From positions 3,084,225 through 3,148,224 of the forward strand of contig OZ005690.1 of assembly GCA_963930775.1 (NCBI GenBank): a DNA stretch of 64,000 bases, written 5' to 3'. The first letter of the stretch is position 1. Each line of letters starts with the position of its first letter. The stretch comes from Cliona cf. orientalis (lineage: Eukaryota; Porifera; Demospongiae; Clionaida; Clionaidae). This document shows positions 11,101 to 23,384 of the stretch, piece after piece. Under the pieces are notes generated by a model that made no database searches, had not been told where the DNA came from, and was given only the letters and a program-made list of their open reading frames with translations. A program made the position numbers and the translations under genes.

Positions 11101-11930
11101 CCCACCTGGTAGCCAATCACATTGTGGCCAGCATTACATTTCCTCTTTTATTAGTTGCATGGCCATAACACCTATTTTGATTATTCTGTTTATCCTAGTG
11201 ACTTCATCCCACCTGTCAAAAGCATATTGTTGGCTAGAGTAGCCAATCATATTTAATTTAATTTTTGGCTACTATTATAGCATTAGTTACATGACCTTGT
11301 ATCCTGTTTATGGGACCTATCACAATGCCAGTAATATTATTATCTTGTTTATCCTCTGGAACAATAGTATGAGCCCATCTGTCTTGTCAAAATATTGCAT
11401 ATCAGAGTAAATTACATTATGGCGAGCGTTATATGTCACTGTGCATGCATGTAGAGTTCTCATTTGTAGTATACTGTATATAGTCCACTGTATGACCTTA
11501 ACTGGGATGCATGAGCTAGATGCACAGTTCAATGCACCACAATTAAGGTCTTGCAAATAATTTGTTTGCCTTGACCCATCTCATCACAGGCCTATATGCC
11601 ATGATCACCCATACCTTATTATAAAAAGTTTGGTTGCTAGGCGACGGACAACTAAAGGTTCTAGAGCATAAACATGATGTTTTTCAATTATTGCTTTGTC
11701 ACCAGAGTATCACCTGGTAACAATTAGAGTATAGTCAATCACATTGTGGCCATGAGTGTCCTTTCATGACCAATAATTGGTAACACTTTTATGTAGAATG
11801 TGAGTCCACCTGTCAAAACACTTGTAGTCGAAGTATAACTGATCAAATTGTGGCTAGCAGTACCTGACACCCTGTACATGTAATTCTCATTCATAGCAGG
11901 CCACAGTATTGTATCCTCCCCTCAAAAAAT
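11101..11930. repeat. Degenerate tandem repeat upstream of collagen 1
   Basis: Diverged units of very roughly 150-200 bases share CCCACCTG, AGCCAATCACATTGTGGC, CAGCATTAC, CATGACC and ATCCTGTTTAT. Clear instances begin near 11101, 11210, 11370 and 11750. The words ATCCTGTTTATC and GTAGCC also occur in the 20740, 25105 and 52600 repeats, so the array may derive from that element. Confidence 0.5.
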
Positions 11931-12094
11931 TCTAGAGCATGCATAAACAGGATACCGGTCTTTAATTGCATCACCAGAGAGTATAAAGGGAGCTATGTCA
12001 TTCTGAATACCCTTAAACAAGACTGCACTGAGCTTTAACCTGCATGCATTATTAACTGAGGAAAATTACCAATATTCAGTATTATATTATCGTC

Positions 12095-13057
12095 ATGAAA
12101 TCTACAATTCTATTGTCACTTGGTATCAGCATCATTTTGTTGGTGGATAGCTCATCTGGAATAGCAGCTCCAGAGAAGAAAAATGGAGAGATAATGTCCA
12201 CATCAGAACTTCATCGACAAATCAGAAGCTCTGAAACGAATGATACAGCTGGACCACATCTGCCGGGTACTGTTTGTTTGACTATCGAGAAAGCATTACG
12301 TGGAGACGATGGCAGAGATGGAGAGCCGGGTAAGGACGGCCTCCCTGGACTACAAGGTCCCCAAGGACCGCCAGGAGAACGTGGTTTGCACGGAGAAACT
12401 GGAGAGAGAGGTCCACCAGGAGCACCTGGAATTCCTGGACATTACGGGCTCCCAGGTGCTAAAGGAGTGGCAGGATCAACCGGGCGACGGGGAGCAACTG
12501 GACCACCAGGACCTAGGAGTGGAGGAGTGGTGTATACAAGGTGGGGAAAGAGTTCTTGTCCAAGTACTCCAGGAACAGAGCTGGTGTATGCAGGAAGAAC
12601 AGGAGGAACTCAATTTGGTCATCGTGGTGGAGGAGCAAACCAACTCTGCATGCCACTTGATCCCCAGTACAGCAATTATAAGCCAGGAGTGCAGGGGCAT
12701 AGTTACATGTATGGGTCTGAATATGAACAACTTGTAACTTATACAAAACAAAATCACGATGCCACATGTGCTGTCTGCTATGTTTCCTCGCGCGAGACTA
12801 TTCTAATGGTTCCTGCCAAGACCAGCTGTCCAACGTCATGGACTAAAGAGTATCAGGGATATCTTATGTCCGAAGGTAGAAATAATCTTGGACGTTCAAC
12901 ATTTATATGTGTCGACAGTGCTTTTGAATCTGCTCCTGGTACTCAAGGCCATAGACCAGCTACAGATTTATACCATGTTGAAGCAGCTTGCAATGGTCTC
13001 CCCTGTCCTCCCTATGTTGATTACAAGGAGCTTACTTGTGCAGTTTGCACAAAATAG
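12095..13057 (+). CDS. Short-chain collagen C4-like protein 1
   Basis: A 320-residue single-exon secreted protein. A signal peptide (about 1-24) is followed by a short pro-region, a Cys (VCLTIEKALR), 24 uninterrupted Gly-X-Y triplets (about 70-141), and a C-terminal domain of about 178 residues opening [15 protein letters not shown]. That domain carries about ten Cys and the blocks [41 protein letters not shown]. It matches the short-chain collagen C4 pattern I recall from freshwater sponges; such collagens are matrix or basal-attachment material related to spongin. A TATA-like box (GTATAAAGGG, 11981) lies about 110 bases before the ATG. It is the diverged, uninterrupted outlier of the copies at 24.7-30.6 kb. 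Confidence 0.9.
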   Translation: MKSTILLSLGISIILLVDSSSGIAAPEKKNGEIMSTSELHRQIRSSETNDTAGPHLPGTVCLTIEKALRGDDGRDGEPGKDGLPGLQGPQGPPGERGLHGETGERGPPGAPGIPGHYGLPGAKGVAGSTGRRGATGPPGPRSGGVVYTRWGKSSCPSTPGTELVYAGRTGGTQFGHRGGGANQLCMPLDPQYSNYKPGVQGHSYMYGSEYEQLVTYTKQNHDATCAVCYVSSRETILMVPAKTSCPTSWTKEYQGYLMSEGRNNLGRSTFICVDSAFESAPGTQGHRPATDLYHVEAACNGLPCPPYVDYKELTCAVCTK

Positions 13058-13826
13058 ATGTTACTGAGAATCAAAATAACATTATACTAATTATTAGTAC
13101 TGTGTAGCTACTTTTGCATACACTAAAGATTGAAATTAATTATCTGAATTTTCTTGAAGCGTATTACGGTAACACGATAATTACTGCCATCACATGATGC
13201 AATTAATGTCTTTTTTGTACATATTAGCTACACACTAGCACTATGCACATGCACACATGCATCACATACCACAGCTCCCACACTAATCAGCACCAGTACC
13301 ACAATATTATTATTATGGTCTTGTGCGTGTGCATGCTTGCACACACATACCCAACATACCACTTATATGATATGAATAGCAATTATTATAATTGTGGGAA
13401 ATATTCAGTTGCTACGGTTTGGATTGAAGCAGCTGAGGTGGAATGGTGTCATGATCATACACTCACAGTAATAAAAATAATATAGTACGCACTAAGTTTT
13501 AATTCCCATTCGGATGCCCTTCACTCAATGTCAAACAATGATATAATATTATACAACATTGTGAGATCAAAATGGAGTAGTAATAATTGCGCTGTGCATG
13601 CAGAGTGAATTGCTGAAGAGGATCAATACTATTATCAAAGATGCATGATCCTTACCATAAGAAAGTTGTTCAGAAAGTAACTTTCTCTTATGGAACACTC
13701 CTGGCAGTGAAGGATGCTGTCACTGTGGCTCTCGGCTAGATGCACTAGCCATCAGGCCTAAATTCATTACCGTAGCATTTGTATACAAGTTCCAAGATTT
13801 TCTTTACAGGAAAAGAAAATCTCAGG

Positions 13827-13898
13827 ACATGAGTGGGGATCGAACCCACGCACTCACATCTCCGGTGTCATGCTCTACCAATTGAGCTATCAAGAGAT
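13827..13898 (-). repeat. tRNA-derived SINE head
   Basis: On the minus strand an A-box-like TAGCTCAATTGGTAGAGC and a B-box GGTTCGATCCC with a perfect T arm (GTGGG...CCCAC) are present. The acceptor stem does not pair and the anticodon stem has a mismatch, so this is not a working tRNA. The tail TGAGATTTTCTTTTCC is shared with the tRNA-like unit at 28953. The rest of 13058-14544 is AT-rich with no supported gene; an open frame at 13243-13485 lacks any recognisable feature. Confidence 0.6.
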
Positions 13899-14544
13899 GA
13901 ATCAGACTGATTATCTCAGTTATGTCAGTTGCATACCTCTGTAGTAATAATAATTAAGCAGCATAATATTTTTGCTATGCGCGCACACCACTGTTACCTT
14001 GGTTAAATGTTAGTTGCATGCCTCTTAGTTAAAGGGTATTTCTGCTATGCATGTATTCTAAATAAATAATTAGGAATTATCTGTAGTGGTCTCATTCCAG
14101 AAAATTAAGCTAATTTCATGGCTGTAGAGCAGCATAATTATATCAAATATTAATGATTTGCAACCACTTAAGTTGAATAGCTATACTGTTATATATTGAG
14201 TTATTAAGTAAAATATGCTGGAAATTACAAACTCTGTACATAAAATTATATTATAGCTATCTCTCCCACCCATGGAGCTATAATTGGAATCTGATGATAA
14301 TAATAATGTTAACTATGTCATTCATATCATGGAAGTATAGTATAGCAGAAACTTCCTATGCTTTTTAATGCATGCTAAGGATATATAAACGGATGCATGC
14401 AGTCAACAGTAAATAGAATTAGATCTGTAATTGAATTCGTATCGTGACCAACGGCTTCTCTTCTCCAGATAGTATTGAATATTCGAGACGATAAGAAGTA
14501 CGTTAAACCTCTGGTCAATTCAATGATTGGCAATGCAAGTAAGC

Positions 14545-17500
14545 ATGGCTTGCTGTGGTCTCTTGATAATGATACCGCTCATTCTCTGCTCTGTAAATCA
14601 ACTAGCAACCAGTGAGATCTACTACATCACCACGCAATCAAGTGATCTTTGTGCTACATATACATGTCTAACCCTCTCTCAGTTTGCTGCCAATTCGACC
14701 CATTATCTCCACTCCAACACCACACTGGTCTTCCTCCCTGGAACACACTACCTGAGCGAAGTCAACCTAACATTGTCAAATGTGGACAACTTTATAATGA
14801 AGTCTGAGAACTCAACAGCACAAATCAAATGTACAAGCTACTCACATTTTCATTTCAATGAGTCACAGTTCATCTACATCACTAACCTGGAGTTGGTTGG
14901 GTGTGGGGGGAATCAAGTGAAAGACGTTGAAAGTTTTGTGATCCAAAATACAAAATTTATAGGTGTAGAGAGTAGTAGAACAGCACTGGAAATGATTGAA
15001 ACATCAGCAGAGTTTGTCAATAGTACCTTTGTGTCCAATAGGAATGGATCTTATCGGAAATGCATTCAGTTTGGTGATGGTACATACTGGAATGTGAGTT
15101 TCCATAGTGGATATATTGGAGGTGCAATTATTGCCAAAAATAGTGTAGTAAATATCAGCCAAAGCATGTTTGAAGATAATGGAGCAGACTATGGCGGAGC
15201 AATATTTGTAGAGCAACGCTGCACCATTTACTTGAGTAAAACTATATTTATTAGCAACTATGCCAGGAATGGAGGAGTAATGAGTTCCTCTAGTAGTGAA
15301 TCATTTGATTACTGTAATAGTAGTGATATCAAATCCATTGGAAGTAGTAATATCACAATTACTGAAAGTGAATTTTACAGTAATAAAGCAGCCAACCATG
15401 GAGGAGTACTGTTCTCTAGGGGTAAAGACTTCATCACAATAGAAGAGAGTAAATTTTATAATAATTGTGCTCTAGTGAGTGGAGGAGTACTGCAAATATC
15501 TAGTTCATTAACTGGCAGCCCTATTACAGTGACTATAGAAGTGAGTGAATTTTACAATAATAGTGCTGCCCGGGGAGGTGTAATGCGGACCATCGGTAAC
15601 TCAATTATAACAATAGATTGTAGTAACTTTACTAAGAATCGATCACCAAGGGGAGCAGTCATATATGCTACAGACGGCCTTAAAATAAGGTATATCAAAC
15701 ATGTTCTATTTGATAGTAATTCAGCCAATGATTATAATTATGGTGTGGTATACCTATATAACTCTGAATTCAGCGGTGACCGTCATGCAAGAGGAAGTGT
15801 TACATTCTCAAACAACATTGGATCACTAACAGCATTCAGCAGCAACATCACTTTCACTGGTCATGCTACATTTATGAATAATCATCGAGGTGCAATAATT
15901 ATTTTTCGGAGCAATGTACGCTTTAATGGAGTATGCACTTTTGAATTCAACCATGCTAACAATGGCGGAGCAATACAGGCTACCAATAGTAAACTGTATG
16001 TGAATGGTAATTTAACTATAGCATATAACACAGCCACTAGAAATGGAGGAGGTGTCTACCTCTCAAATAGTGAGTTTAACTGCCAACCGAAGAGCTCCTT
16101 TGAACTTATCAATAATACAGCAGCATATAAAGGAGGAGGAATCCATGCCATTAGCTCATCTATTAATAAGGTAACTTCATACATAAACTGGTGCAAACAA
16201 TTAAGTTCACCTTTTTGCTATGGTGAAAATTTGAAGTTTATAGGAAATGCAGCGGAAATAGGAGGAGGATTATCTTTGGAAGCTAATGCAAAAGTTTACA
16301 TGCTGAGGCATCGATCTATTAAAATTTTTGATAATCTCGACTTGCATGAAAAAGATGGCAGCTACAGCATGTTAAGATTCATAGCCAATAGTGCACATTA
16401 TGGTGGAGCCATATACGTCAATGACAATACCAACTCAGGTACGTGTAGCAGTCATCCAAAAACAGAATGTTTCTTTCAAGTGCTGGCGCTCTATGATCAT
16501 CATAGTAAGCGACGTAATATTATTATCACACAGGGTCTATATTTCTCACAAAACCTTGCTAACGTATCAGGATCCATTCTCTATGGTGGACTACTAGACA
16601 GATGTGCTGTGAGTCAATTTGCAGAAGTTAAAAAGACTCATGCACCTAAATATAGGTCAGGTAAGAGTAATGGGATTGCCTACTTCACGATTGTTTCCAC
16701 TGCATATTATGATACTGATCGATATCGTGATTTATTGATTGACAACGTGTCATCTTCTCCAGTCCGAGTGTGCCTTTGCATTGATAGTAAATACGATAAC
16801 TGCACCCACCAACACTATAAGGCTCAAGTGAAGAAAGGAGAAACATTCCCATTGTCTCTTATCGCTGTTGATCAGATTGGCCACCCAGTTAATGCAACCA
16901 TCCAAGCCTCCCTCACCTTCACTGACAGTAGTCTAGCTGAAGGACAGTTATTTAGGAAAATATCTGCAAAGTGTACTGACTTAGGATTTAATATCGCTTC
17001 ACCTCATAGCTTAGAAAAGCTTACCATTTATGCTTCAGATGGTCCATGTAAGGATTCCGCTCCTTCTAGTACAATTGTAGAGATCCACTTTCTTTCTTGT
17101 AGCTGTCCAATTGGACTACAAATTTTTGGAAAGAGTACCACAAACTGTACATGTGAATGCCACAGCAATATCAGTCGATACATGGAACATTGTGATAGCC
17201 ACTCTGGATCACTTGTCAAGAGGCTCCAATCAAGAGCGTGGATTTCCTACATCAATGGCACAGAACTAACTGGTTACTTAGTCTACCCCAACTGTCCTCT
17301 CGATTACTGCTTATTAACTAGTCCACCAGTTAACCTCAACCAGCCGAATGGAGCTGATGCTCAGTGTGCCTTCAACCGGTCGTCTCTGTTGTGTGGATCT
17401 TGCCAACCTGGTCTCAGCCTCTCTCTTGGTAGTTCACGCTGTCTCTCGTGCCCTAGCTACTGGCCAGCACTATTCACAACCGCTACTATAGCAGCTAGTC

Positions 17501-18835
17501 TAGCTGGGATAGCATTGGTTACTTTATTGCTAGTACTCAACATGACTGTTGCAATTGGAACTTTAAATGGACTCATCTTTTATGCCAATGTTGTACATGC
17601 AAATAAAAACATTCTGCTTCCATTTCAAGAGACAAATTTCATTACAGTATTCGTATCTTGGTTGAATTTAGAGTTAGGAATTGACTTCTGCTGCTTTCCA
17701 GGAATGGACTATTACATTAAAATATGGCTGCAGTTAGCTTTTCCTGCCTACGTCATTTTTCTCGTCATCTCAGTTATCGCCTTAAGCTCCTACTCTACTA
17801 AATTCTCTAACCTCATTGGAAAGAAGGATCCAGTGGCAACTCTTGCTACGCTAATCCTACTCTCTTTTGCTAAGGTTCTTGAAATCTGCTTTAAGTCTCT
17901 GTCGGTTGGCATTCTTAAGTATCCCAATGGCTTGAATGAAAAACTATGGCTCCCTGATGCAACTGTCAAATATCTCTCTGGAAAGCACATTCCTCTCTTC
18001 ATTGTAGCTGTTCTCATTCTCCTGGTTGGTCTGGTCTACACTGCTCTTCTCTTCTCCTGGCAGTGGCTCCTTCACCTTCCAAGATGGAAAATTTTCAATT
18101 GGTCAAGGAATCCAAGGATACAAACTTTCATTGAAACCTATCATAAGCCTTACACTCCCAAACATCGCTACTGGACTGGTCTGCTGTTGATTGCTCGTAT
18201 CGTCTTGTATTTTGTAGCTGCTGTTAATGTTTCCAATGATCCCACAGTTGCTCTTACAACAATTAGTCTCACTCTTTGCTGCATCATTCTTCTTAAAGGA
18301 TTCATTGTGAGTAGATTAGCTATACAGAAAATGGCCAATGGATGTGCTTGAGACTCTTTTCTTTTTAGATGCCCTATTCTTTACAGTACTCACCTGGTCC
18401 AGCCTCAGCAATGAACATATTCACCTGGAGGCCATTTCATACACTTCAGTCATTGTAGCATTCGTGCTTTTCCTGCTCATGATCATCCACCATGTGTACA
18501 CGTACACCACTGTCTTCTCAAAGGTCAAGAGGACAAAGCTTGGTAGGAAGATTGACAGATTGTTCACCGAAACTCAGCCAAACCCCAACCCCAGGCAGCG
18601 TCGCTATAGTCCCCCACCTGATGACGACATTCATAGGTTTGATGAGCTACTGGATGAGCTGGACTGCCCAGTCAACACTGATGACTACAACACAGTGCCA
18701 CTCCTCAGATCCCCCCCTGTGGTGGAGCCAACCTACTCTGTATTGGAGTTGCCCAAACCTCGTGGTCGGGCAGCACCAGATGATACGGATCATGATCAAG
18801 TGACCGACACAAATCACCTACCGGGGATCATATAG
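14545..18835 (+). CDS. Giant beta-helix, Cys-rich, multi-pass membrane protein, with frame break
   Basis: From the ATG at 14545 (MACCGLLIMIPLILCS, signal peptide) a frame of 1,268 codons runs to a stop at 18349-18351. Residues about 30-640 are repeats of the type F-x-N-N-x-A-x-x-GG(A/V/I), as in chlamydial Pmp and other right-handed beta-helix proteins. A Cys-rich region (about 840-970, with SSLLCGSCQPGLSLSLGSSR) and about eight helices follow. Just before the stop the +1 frame reads LYRKWPMDVLETLFFLD, matching NVFDSLFF in the paralogue at 6320, and continues to 18835 with two more helices and an acidic, Pro-rich tail. A single-base insertion near 18318 or a sequence error best explains this. 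Whole length would be about 1,430 residues. An ATG at 14533 in the same frame is a weaker start. A role as receptor or adhesin is inferred. Confidence 0.8.
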
Positions 18836-18974
18836 AATTTGAGTTCATGACAAAATGTTTGATTGTTGCAAAGCGTACTGAAATAAATATTAAGTTTATG
18901 ATTCAGTAACAAAAAGATGTGACTTGATATCTTCAAAGTTTATCAATTATTTTCAGTTATTAACACTAAATTAT

Positions 18975-19485
18975 TTCTTTTCTGTGTAGATAAGAAATTA
19001 ATGTAATAGGATACGAAAGTAGTTAATGGACCATAATTTTTGTTGTATGCAATTTTTGTGTTTTGCTCTTCTCAAGATATTGATGTCTGATTTAGAATTC
19101 TAATGGCTTCGAGCTGGCATATCTAATTTAACAACATTAATAAAGGATGTGACATGTCTATGAATTTAGCATGACAAGGATAACTAAAAACATAGAATGA
19201 GTGCTGTTATATATACCATTATAATATTATTGCTTCTTTCTGTGAAATTAACATAATAGGATATGAAAGTAGTTAATGGACCATGATTTTTGTTGTGTGC
19301 AATTTCCTGTTATTTTGCTGTAGATATTATTGATGTCTGCATGATTTAGAACACTATTGGGTTTGAGCTGGCATATATATCTATAGCCACTATCCGACTT
19401 AATAAAATTTACAGTAACAAAGCATGTGACATGCATACGTATGTCTATGAATTTATCATGATAAGGATAACTAAAAACATAGCAT
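18975..19485. repeat. Two-copy tandem duplication upstream of the lectin gene
   Basis: Units at about 18975-19200 and 19230-19485 share TAGGATA(C/T)GAAAGTAGTT, AATGGACCAT, GAGCTGGCATAT, TATGAATTTA and GATAACTAAAAACATAG. Copy 2 ends about 45 bases before the lectin start codon, so it supplies the proximal promoter. No clear TATA box was found. Confidence 0.8.
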
Positions 19486-19530
19486 GAGTGTGTGGCAACA
19501 ACAAGCTATTTTGTTACATTGAGGTGCACA

Positions 19531-20571
19531 ATGAAGTCATTCTTGTCTCTACTCGTTTATGTGCACCTTTTTCAAGCTTCTTTAGCTATTTATCGGTCTC
19601 CACTGTTCGGTGGGAGTGACAAGGGAGGAAATTTTGATGATCGAGCTTATTCCATGACACCAAAAGTGATTGGATTTACAAAGTTTTTGATTCAAAGCAG
19701 CACAACTGGCATAAAGGGAGTACAGGCCACTTATGAACTAGAAGATGGTCAAATCAAGACCTCTCCTTTCCATGGTGGAAACGCTGGACCAGTTAATAAC
19801 AGCATTGGTATCGGTCGTGGAATGCCGATTGTACGAATCGAAGGAGAATTGTCCTCAGAGGGGAACACTTCTCAACAGCATTTGACCAGCCTAACACTCT
19901 ATGTGAGATACCCTGAAAGCCTTAATCTTGGAAAGTATGGTCCGTATGGGGGGAACATTGGCTCAGTTAAGAAGCGCCCATTTGGCTTTCCTGGTATAAT
20001 TCTGGGCCTATTTGGACAAAGCAATGACGATGTGGAAGCGATAGGGTTTGATATTGACACTTCTCCTACTCCCGCTATACCTTATTACAAAAAAACTTCT
20101 GTTATCGGAGTTGATATCGGCAAACCGTTTGACGATGCACTTGCTTCACTGTCACCCGTGAAAATAAAGACATTGAAGATACAGTACAGTGACTGGATTG
20201 ATGGTATTGAGACTACTTATGTTCTTCGGAATGGGACAACAGCCGTGAAAGGTCATGGTACATTCACCTCTACTAGAGTAACTTCTTTACTAGTCTTGAG
20301 TGAAGATCACGTGAAGGCTATAGCACCAGAGGATGTTGTGATTAACCTTGCTGATGATGAGTGGATTTTACGGATCGATGCTGGTGTTGAAGACGGAAAA
20401 GGGCCAATTAACTATCTAAAGTTTAAGACGCGGGATTCCCAGGGGATGTGGAAAAGCTACGGCCCCTATGGACATACAACCACCTCTGATACTGTTACTA
20501 TTGATGGAACTATTTCAGGATTTTATGGATACAAAAGTGAAAGAGTAAATGCACTTGGATTTTATTTCTAA
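19531..20571 (+). CDS. Secreted protein with two jacalin-like lectin domains
   Basis: A 346-residue protein. The ATG at 19531 opens directly into a signal peptide (MKSFLSLLVYVHLFQASLA). Two jacalin-like (mannose-binding lectin, beta-prism) domains follow at about 19-165 and 176-346. The first has FGGSDKGGNFDD and KYGPYGGNIG; the second has DWIDGIETTYVLRNG, a SYGPYGH block and the closing VNALGFYF. In this family the GG near the N-terminus and the GxxGxx(D) loop bind sugars; the second repeat lacks the first glycine pair, so its sugar site may be weakened. Family members act as secreted carbohydrate-binding proteins (for example ZG16-like). It stands alone between the beta-helix receptor and the fibrinogen-related relics, with no intron. 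Confidence 0.85.
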   Translation: MKSFLSLLVYVHLFQASLAIYRSPLFGGSDKGGNFDDRAYSMTPKVIGFTKFLIQSSTTGIKGVQATYELEDGQIKTSPFHGGNAGPVNNSIGIGRGMPIVRIEGELSSEGNTSQQHLTSLTLYVRYPESLNLGKYGPYGGNIGSVKKRPFGFPGIILGLFGQSNDDVEAIGFDIDTSPTPAIPYYKKTSVIGVDIGKPFDDALASLSPVKIKTLKIQYSDWIDGIETTYVLRNGTTAVKGHGTFTSTRVTSLLVLSEDHVKAIAPEDVVINLADDEWILRIDAGVEDGKGPINYLKFKTRDSQGMWKSYGPYGHTTTSDTVTIDGTISGFYGYKSERVNALGFYF

Positions 20572-20739
20572 GACAGTGTTAATAATTTTATAGTCAAGTT
20601 TTGTGTTACTAGAATCTGGTATTAGCTATTATATGCAGTGCCATGCATATTATAGGTGTGCTTATCACCTACATAATCCTTCCACTAAAGCTGAAATTTT
20701 CACATTAATTTTACTGCTGCTTCTCATCATAACAATCCT

Positions 20740-21170
20740 ATACTGTCTTCAAGTACAATAGTAGCTATACATCATCTGAATAATCAGTTCCAATCTGTTA
20801 TAATATAATAATATCATAACAGTTGTGACCCTTAGTACCGTACGTAGATATAATAATATAGTAGCTTTTGAGGAGGTATGTAAGTTTGTAGCCTTTGACC
20901 GGCCCTTACTACTGATTATCCTGTTTACTCTCTTGTAATTTCCGACTAAGAAATGCATCAAAGAGCTCCAAATAATGAGTTTGCTTCCAAGTGAGTTTAA
21001 CAGATCTGATCCTTAGAGATAACAACTAGCTTACGGTATGGGAAAATGCAATGATAGTAATTATTTGTGTTGTAGCTACATATCAACACTCATACATTAA
21101 CCCTTTGAACGATCTGTGTCGACCTGATTATCCTTTAGAGTATGATGAACTGCATCAAAGAACTATATAA
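20740..21170. repeat. Dispersed repeat R430, copy 1
   Basis: About 430 bases with landmarks ATAACAGTTGTGACCCTTAG, TAGCTTTTGAGG, GTAGCCTTTGACC, ATCCTGTTTACTCT, TCTGATCCTTAGAGATA and AACCCTTTGAA. It recurs at 25105-25530 and, shortened, at about 52600-52755. No terminal repeats or coding frame are visible; the class is unknown. Confidence 0.75.
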
Positions 21171-21230
21171 GTCAATTTTCATCCAGGTTTAGAATAAAAA
21201 GAATTAAAAATTAGCCGGTTTGTAGCCGAT

Positions 21231-22140
21231 GATATTTGACTCTTGTAGTTCTCTATCTTTTGCCTGGACTCTGGGGACTGATCAGTCACCATGACCAGTA
21301 GGTAGCTAGCAATAAAATAATGATTGATGCTCGAATACTAGATGGAGGTGATGATGGACAGTACTGTCAGTACAAGTCCTCCAATGGGGGAAAGACAGAC
21401 AAAAAAAATGACTGACAGGGAGAACATGAATTTCTCCCACATGCCGGCAAGTCAATAACACTCCAAGGATAACATGCCTTGAATAAGTTCACATCTAATA
21501 GGTCTGTAATTAGAATCAAGAAAGCAAGCGTAGGGATATAGTGGTTGCGATTATCTCTTTTCCCTAAAAATCTTGTTTGTGCACTTTTTGGCATTGCAAT
21601 CCCTACTTCATCCTTCAATTTTATTAATCTTATGTAATATCTACAACCCTCAAATTTTACTTGTGCGCATACTTACACTGATTCTGTGTTAGGACATTAT
21701 TATAATAATATTATTATGCATGCAGCCTCGATTCTGATTCATCAGTTTCTGTAACGTGGCTGTCATAAGTGCTTTGGATGAGCAGGCTTTTATGACAATT
21801 GGCCCAACAGAATGGTACAAAATTAGTATGTCTCCAAAATTTATAATAGCTATATTTATCAACCAATGTATTACGCACTCAGAATGCACCAGAATCGCTC
21901 AAAAACGTGAAAATCCAAATTAAAATTTCCTGGAAGAGCATACCCCCAGACTCCACTATATTTTGGCGGAATAGCCCACTATAGCTACTGATCAAATTAG
22001 CTACCAATTATCAGCTCCCCACTCCAAAACATCTTCTTAATTATTATACCACTGATAACTGCATGCATGGCCACCAGCTCCACACCAGGTCCTGCAATGG
22101 GACACCAGGATGGAGACGTGTTGCTTTTATCAACTGCCCT
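21231..22140 (+). pseudogene. Split relic of a fibrinogen-related gene
   Basis: Two islands resemble the gene at 23385. The first (21231-21375; TTGTAGTTCTCTATCTTTTGC, ATTGATGCTCGAATACTAGATG) corresponds to its signal peptide and following residues. The second (about 22073-22135; CAGCTCCACACC, GGACACCAGGATGGAGACG) corresponds to the QLHTCNGTPGWRR segment. About 700 bases of unrelated DNA separate them, and the remainder is missing. An open frame on the minus strand at 21367-21618 lies in the inserted part and has no recognisable feature. Confidence 0.65.
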
Positions 22141-23384
22141 ACTCTCTTCATGCAACGGTTAATTAGCAGTAAATAAAGTTGTTCCCATCAAACTCTGCTT
22201 TCTTAATAATATAGAGTCAGACTCGTGGTTAGTGTGTAGTCATAAATATATGGGTCGAGTTCTTTTTCCGTATAGCAAGTAACATATCAGGGACTATACA
22301 TTATTACCCTGCGCGCATGCGCAAGGGGTAAAGCAATCGGTTTAGCTCTCACAGGATTCTACACAGCGCAAGTAGCTATATAGTAAGCCCCAATCTTGCT
22401 TTACTAGGTGCACAGTATTCTTTTGAGCTGGAAGGCACTCTAGGAGCACAAGACCCCCTAAATTTAAAAATTTACTTGACAAGATGGACACCTTTTGTGC
22501 TGGATATATAATCTCACGAACTAAAACAGACATGAGCATTATTCAAAAGTCAAAAGTAATGGGTAAACAACATTAATTTTGGTGTACTGTCAGACATTTC
22601 CGGGTACACTTCCGGCCGTAACGATGATTGTAGAATTTTTGTGAGCGTAATAATGTAGCGTTTCCAGTCCATCTGAAAGATAATGTATATATATATAGTC
22701 CGTAGTAACATTAATTTTGGCAAAATAATTATTACTCATTTGATATTAAAAATTTGGTGATCTGAATTGTCAGCATCATTATGTTGGTGTGCATGTGTGT
22801 TAAGTTATAATTTCCTGGTTTGTCCAATTTTATGCATGCGCAACATTGAAAACAGAGATACTGCAGCTATGTATGTATGTACATAGTATGTATGCATTGC
22901 TATCATAATGTTGATATAAATCCTCGTGTCCCTGTTTCATAATTAATTTTGCAGTGCAGATCGATCTGTGATCAGTGGCTTTCTCTCACAATTTCTTTTT
23001 GCACATAATACCGTATAGTGTCCTGGGTAAGTGCCCATGGGCGTTTAAACGTAAATCATGATTTTGGTCCACATGGATTTAAAATTAATTGGATGCATTT
23101 ATATGGTGTATATAATTACAAATACAAATATAGAGCGAATTGTATTACTCTCTTCATGCAATAAACTACAAATTACAAACAAATAATGCCAGATTGTGCC
23201 TTTACTGATAGCTGGTCACATTATATAAGAAATTTGACCGACGTTAGTTTGGCAGTTGTGAAGTTAGAGTATTCCAACTGGCTGGTATAGCATTTCGAAA
23301 AATATATGCATCTGCTAATATCATAGATACAAACACCTTGCTTGCTGTACATATACTGACGATTGGGCCTGTTTTTGATTTGAA

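Noticed and set aside
11101-11930. Possible CRISPR-like array
   Set aside because: Units are long, degenerate and without constant repeats and unique spacers; the genome is animal.
18313-18333. A 21-base GT...AG stretch as an intron in the giant receptor
   Set aside because: Too short to splice and a multiple of three, so it would not mend the frame difference.
21367-21618. Minus-strand frame of 83 codons
   Set aside because: No signal, domain or splice support; it overlaps DNA inserted into a relic.
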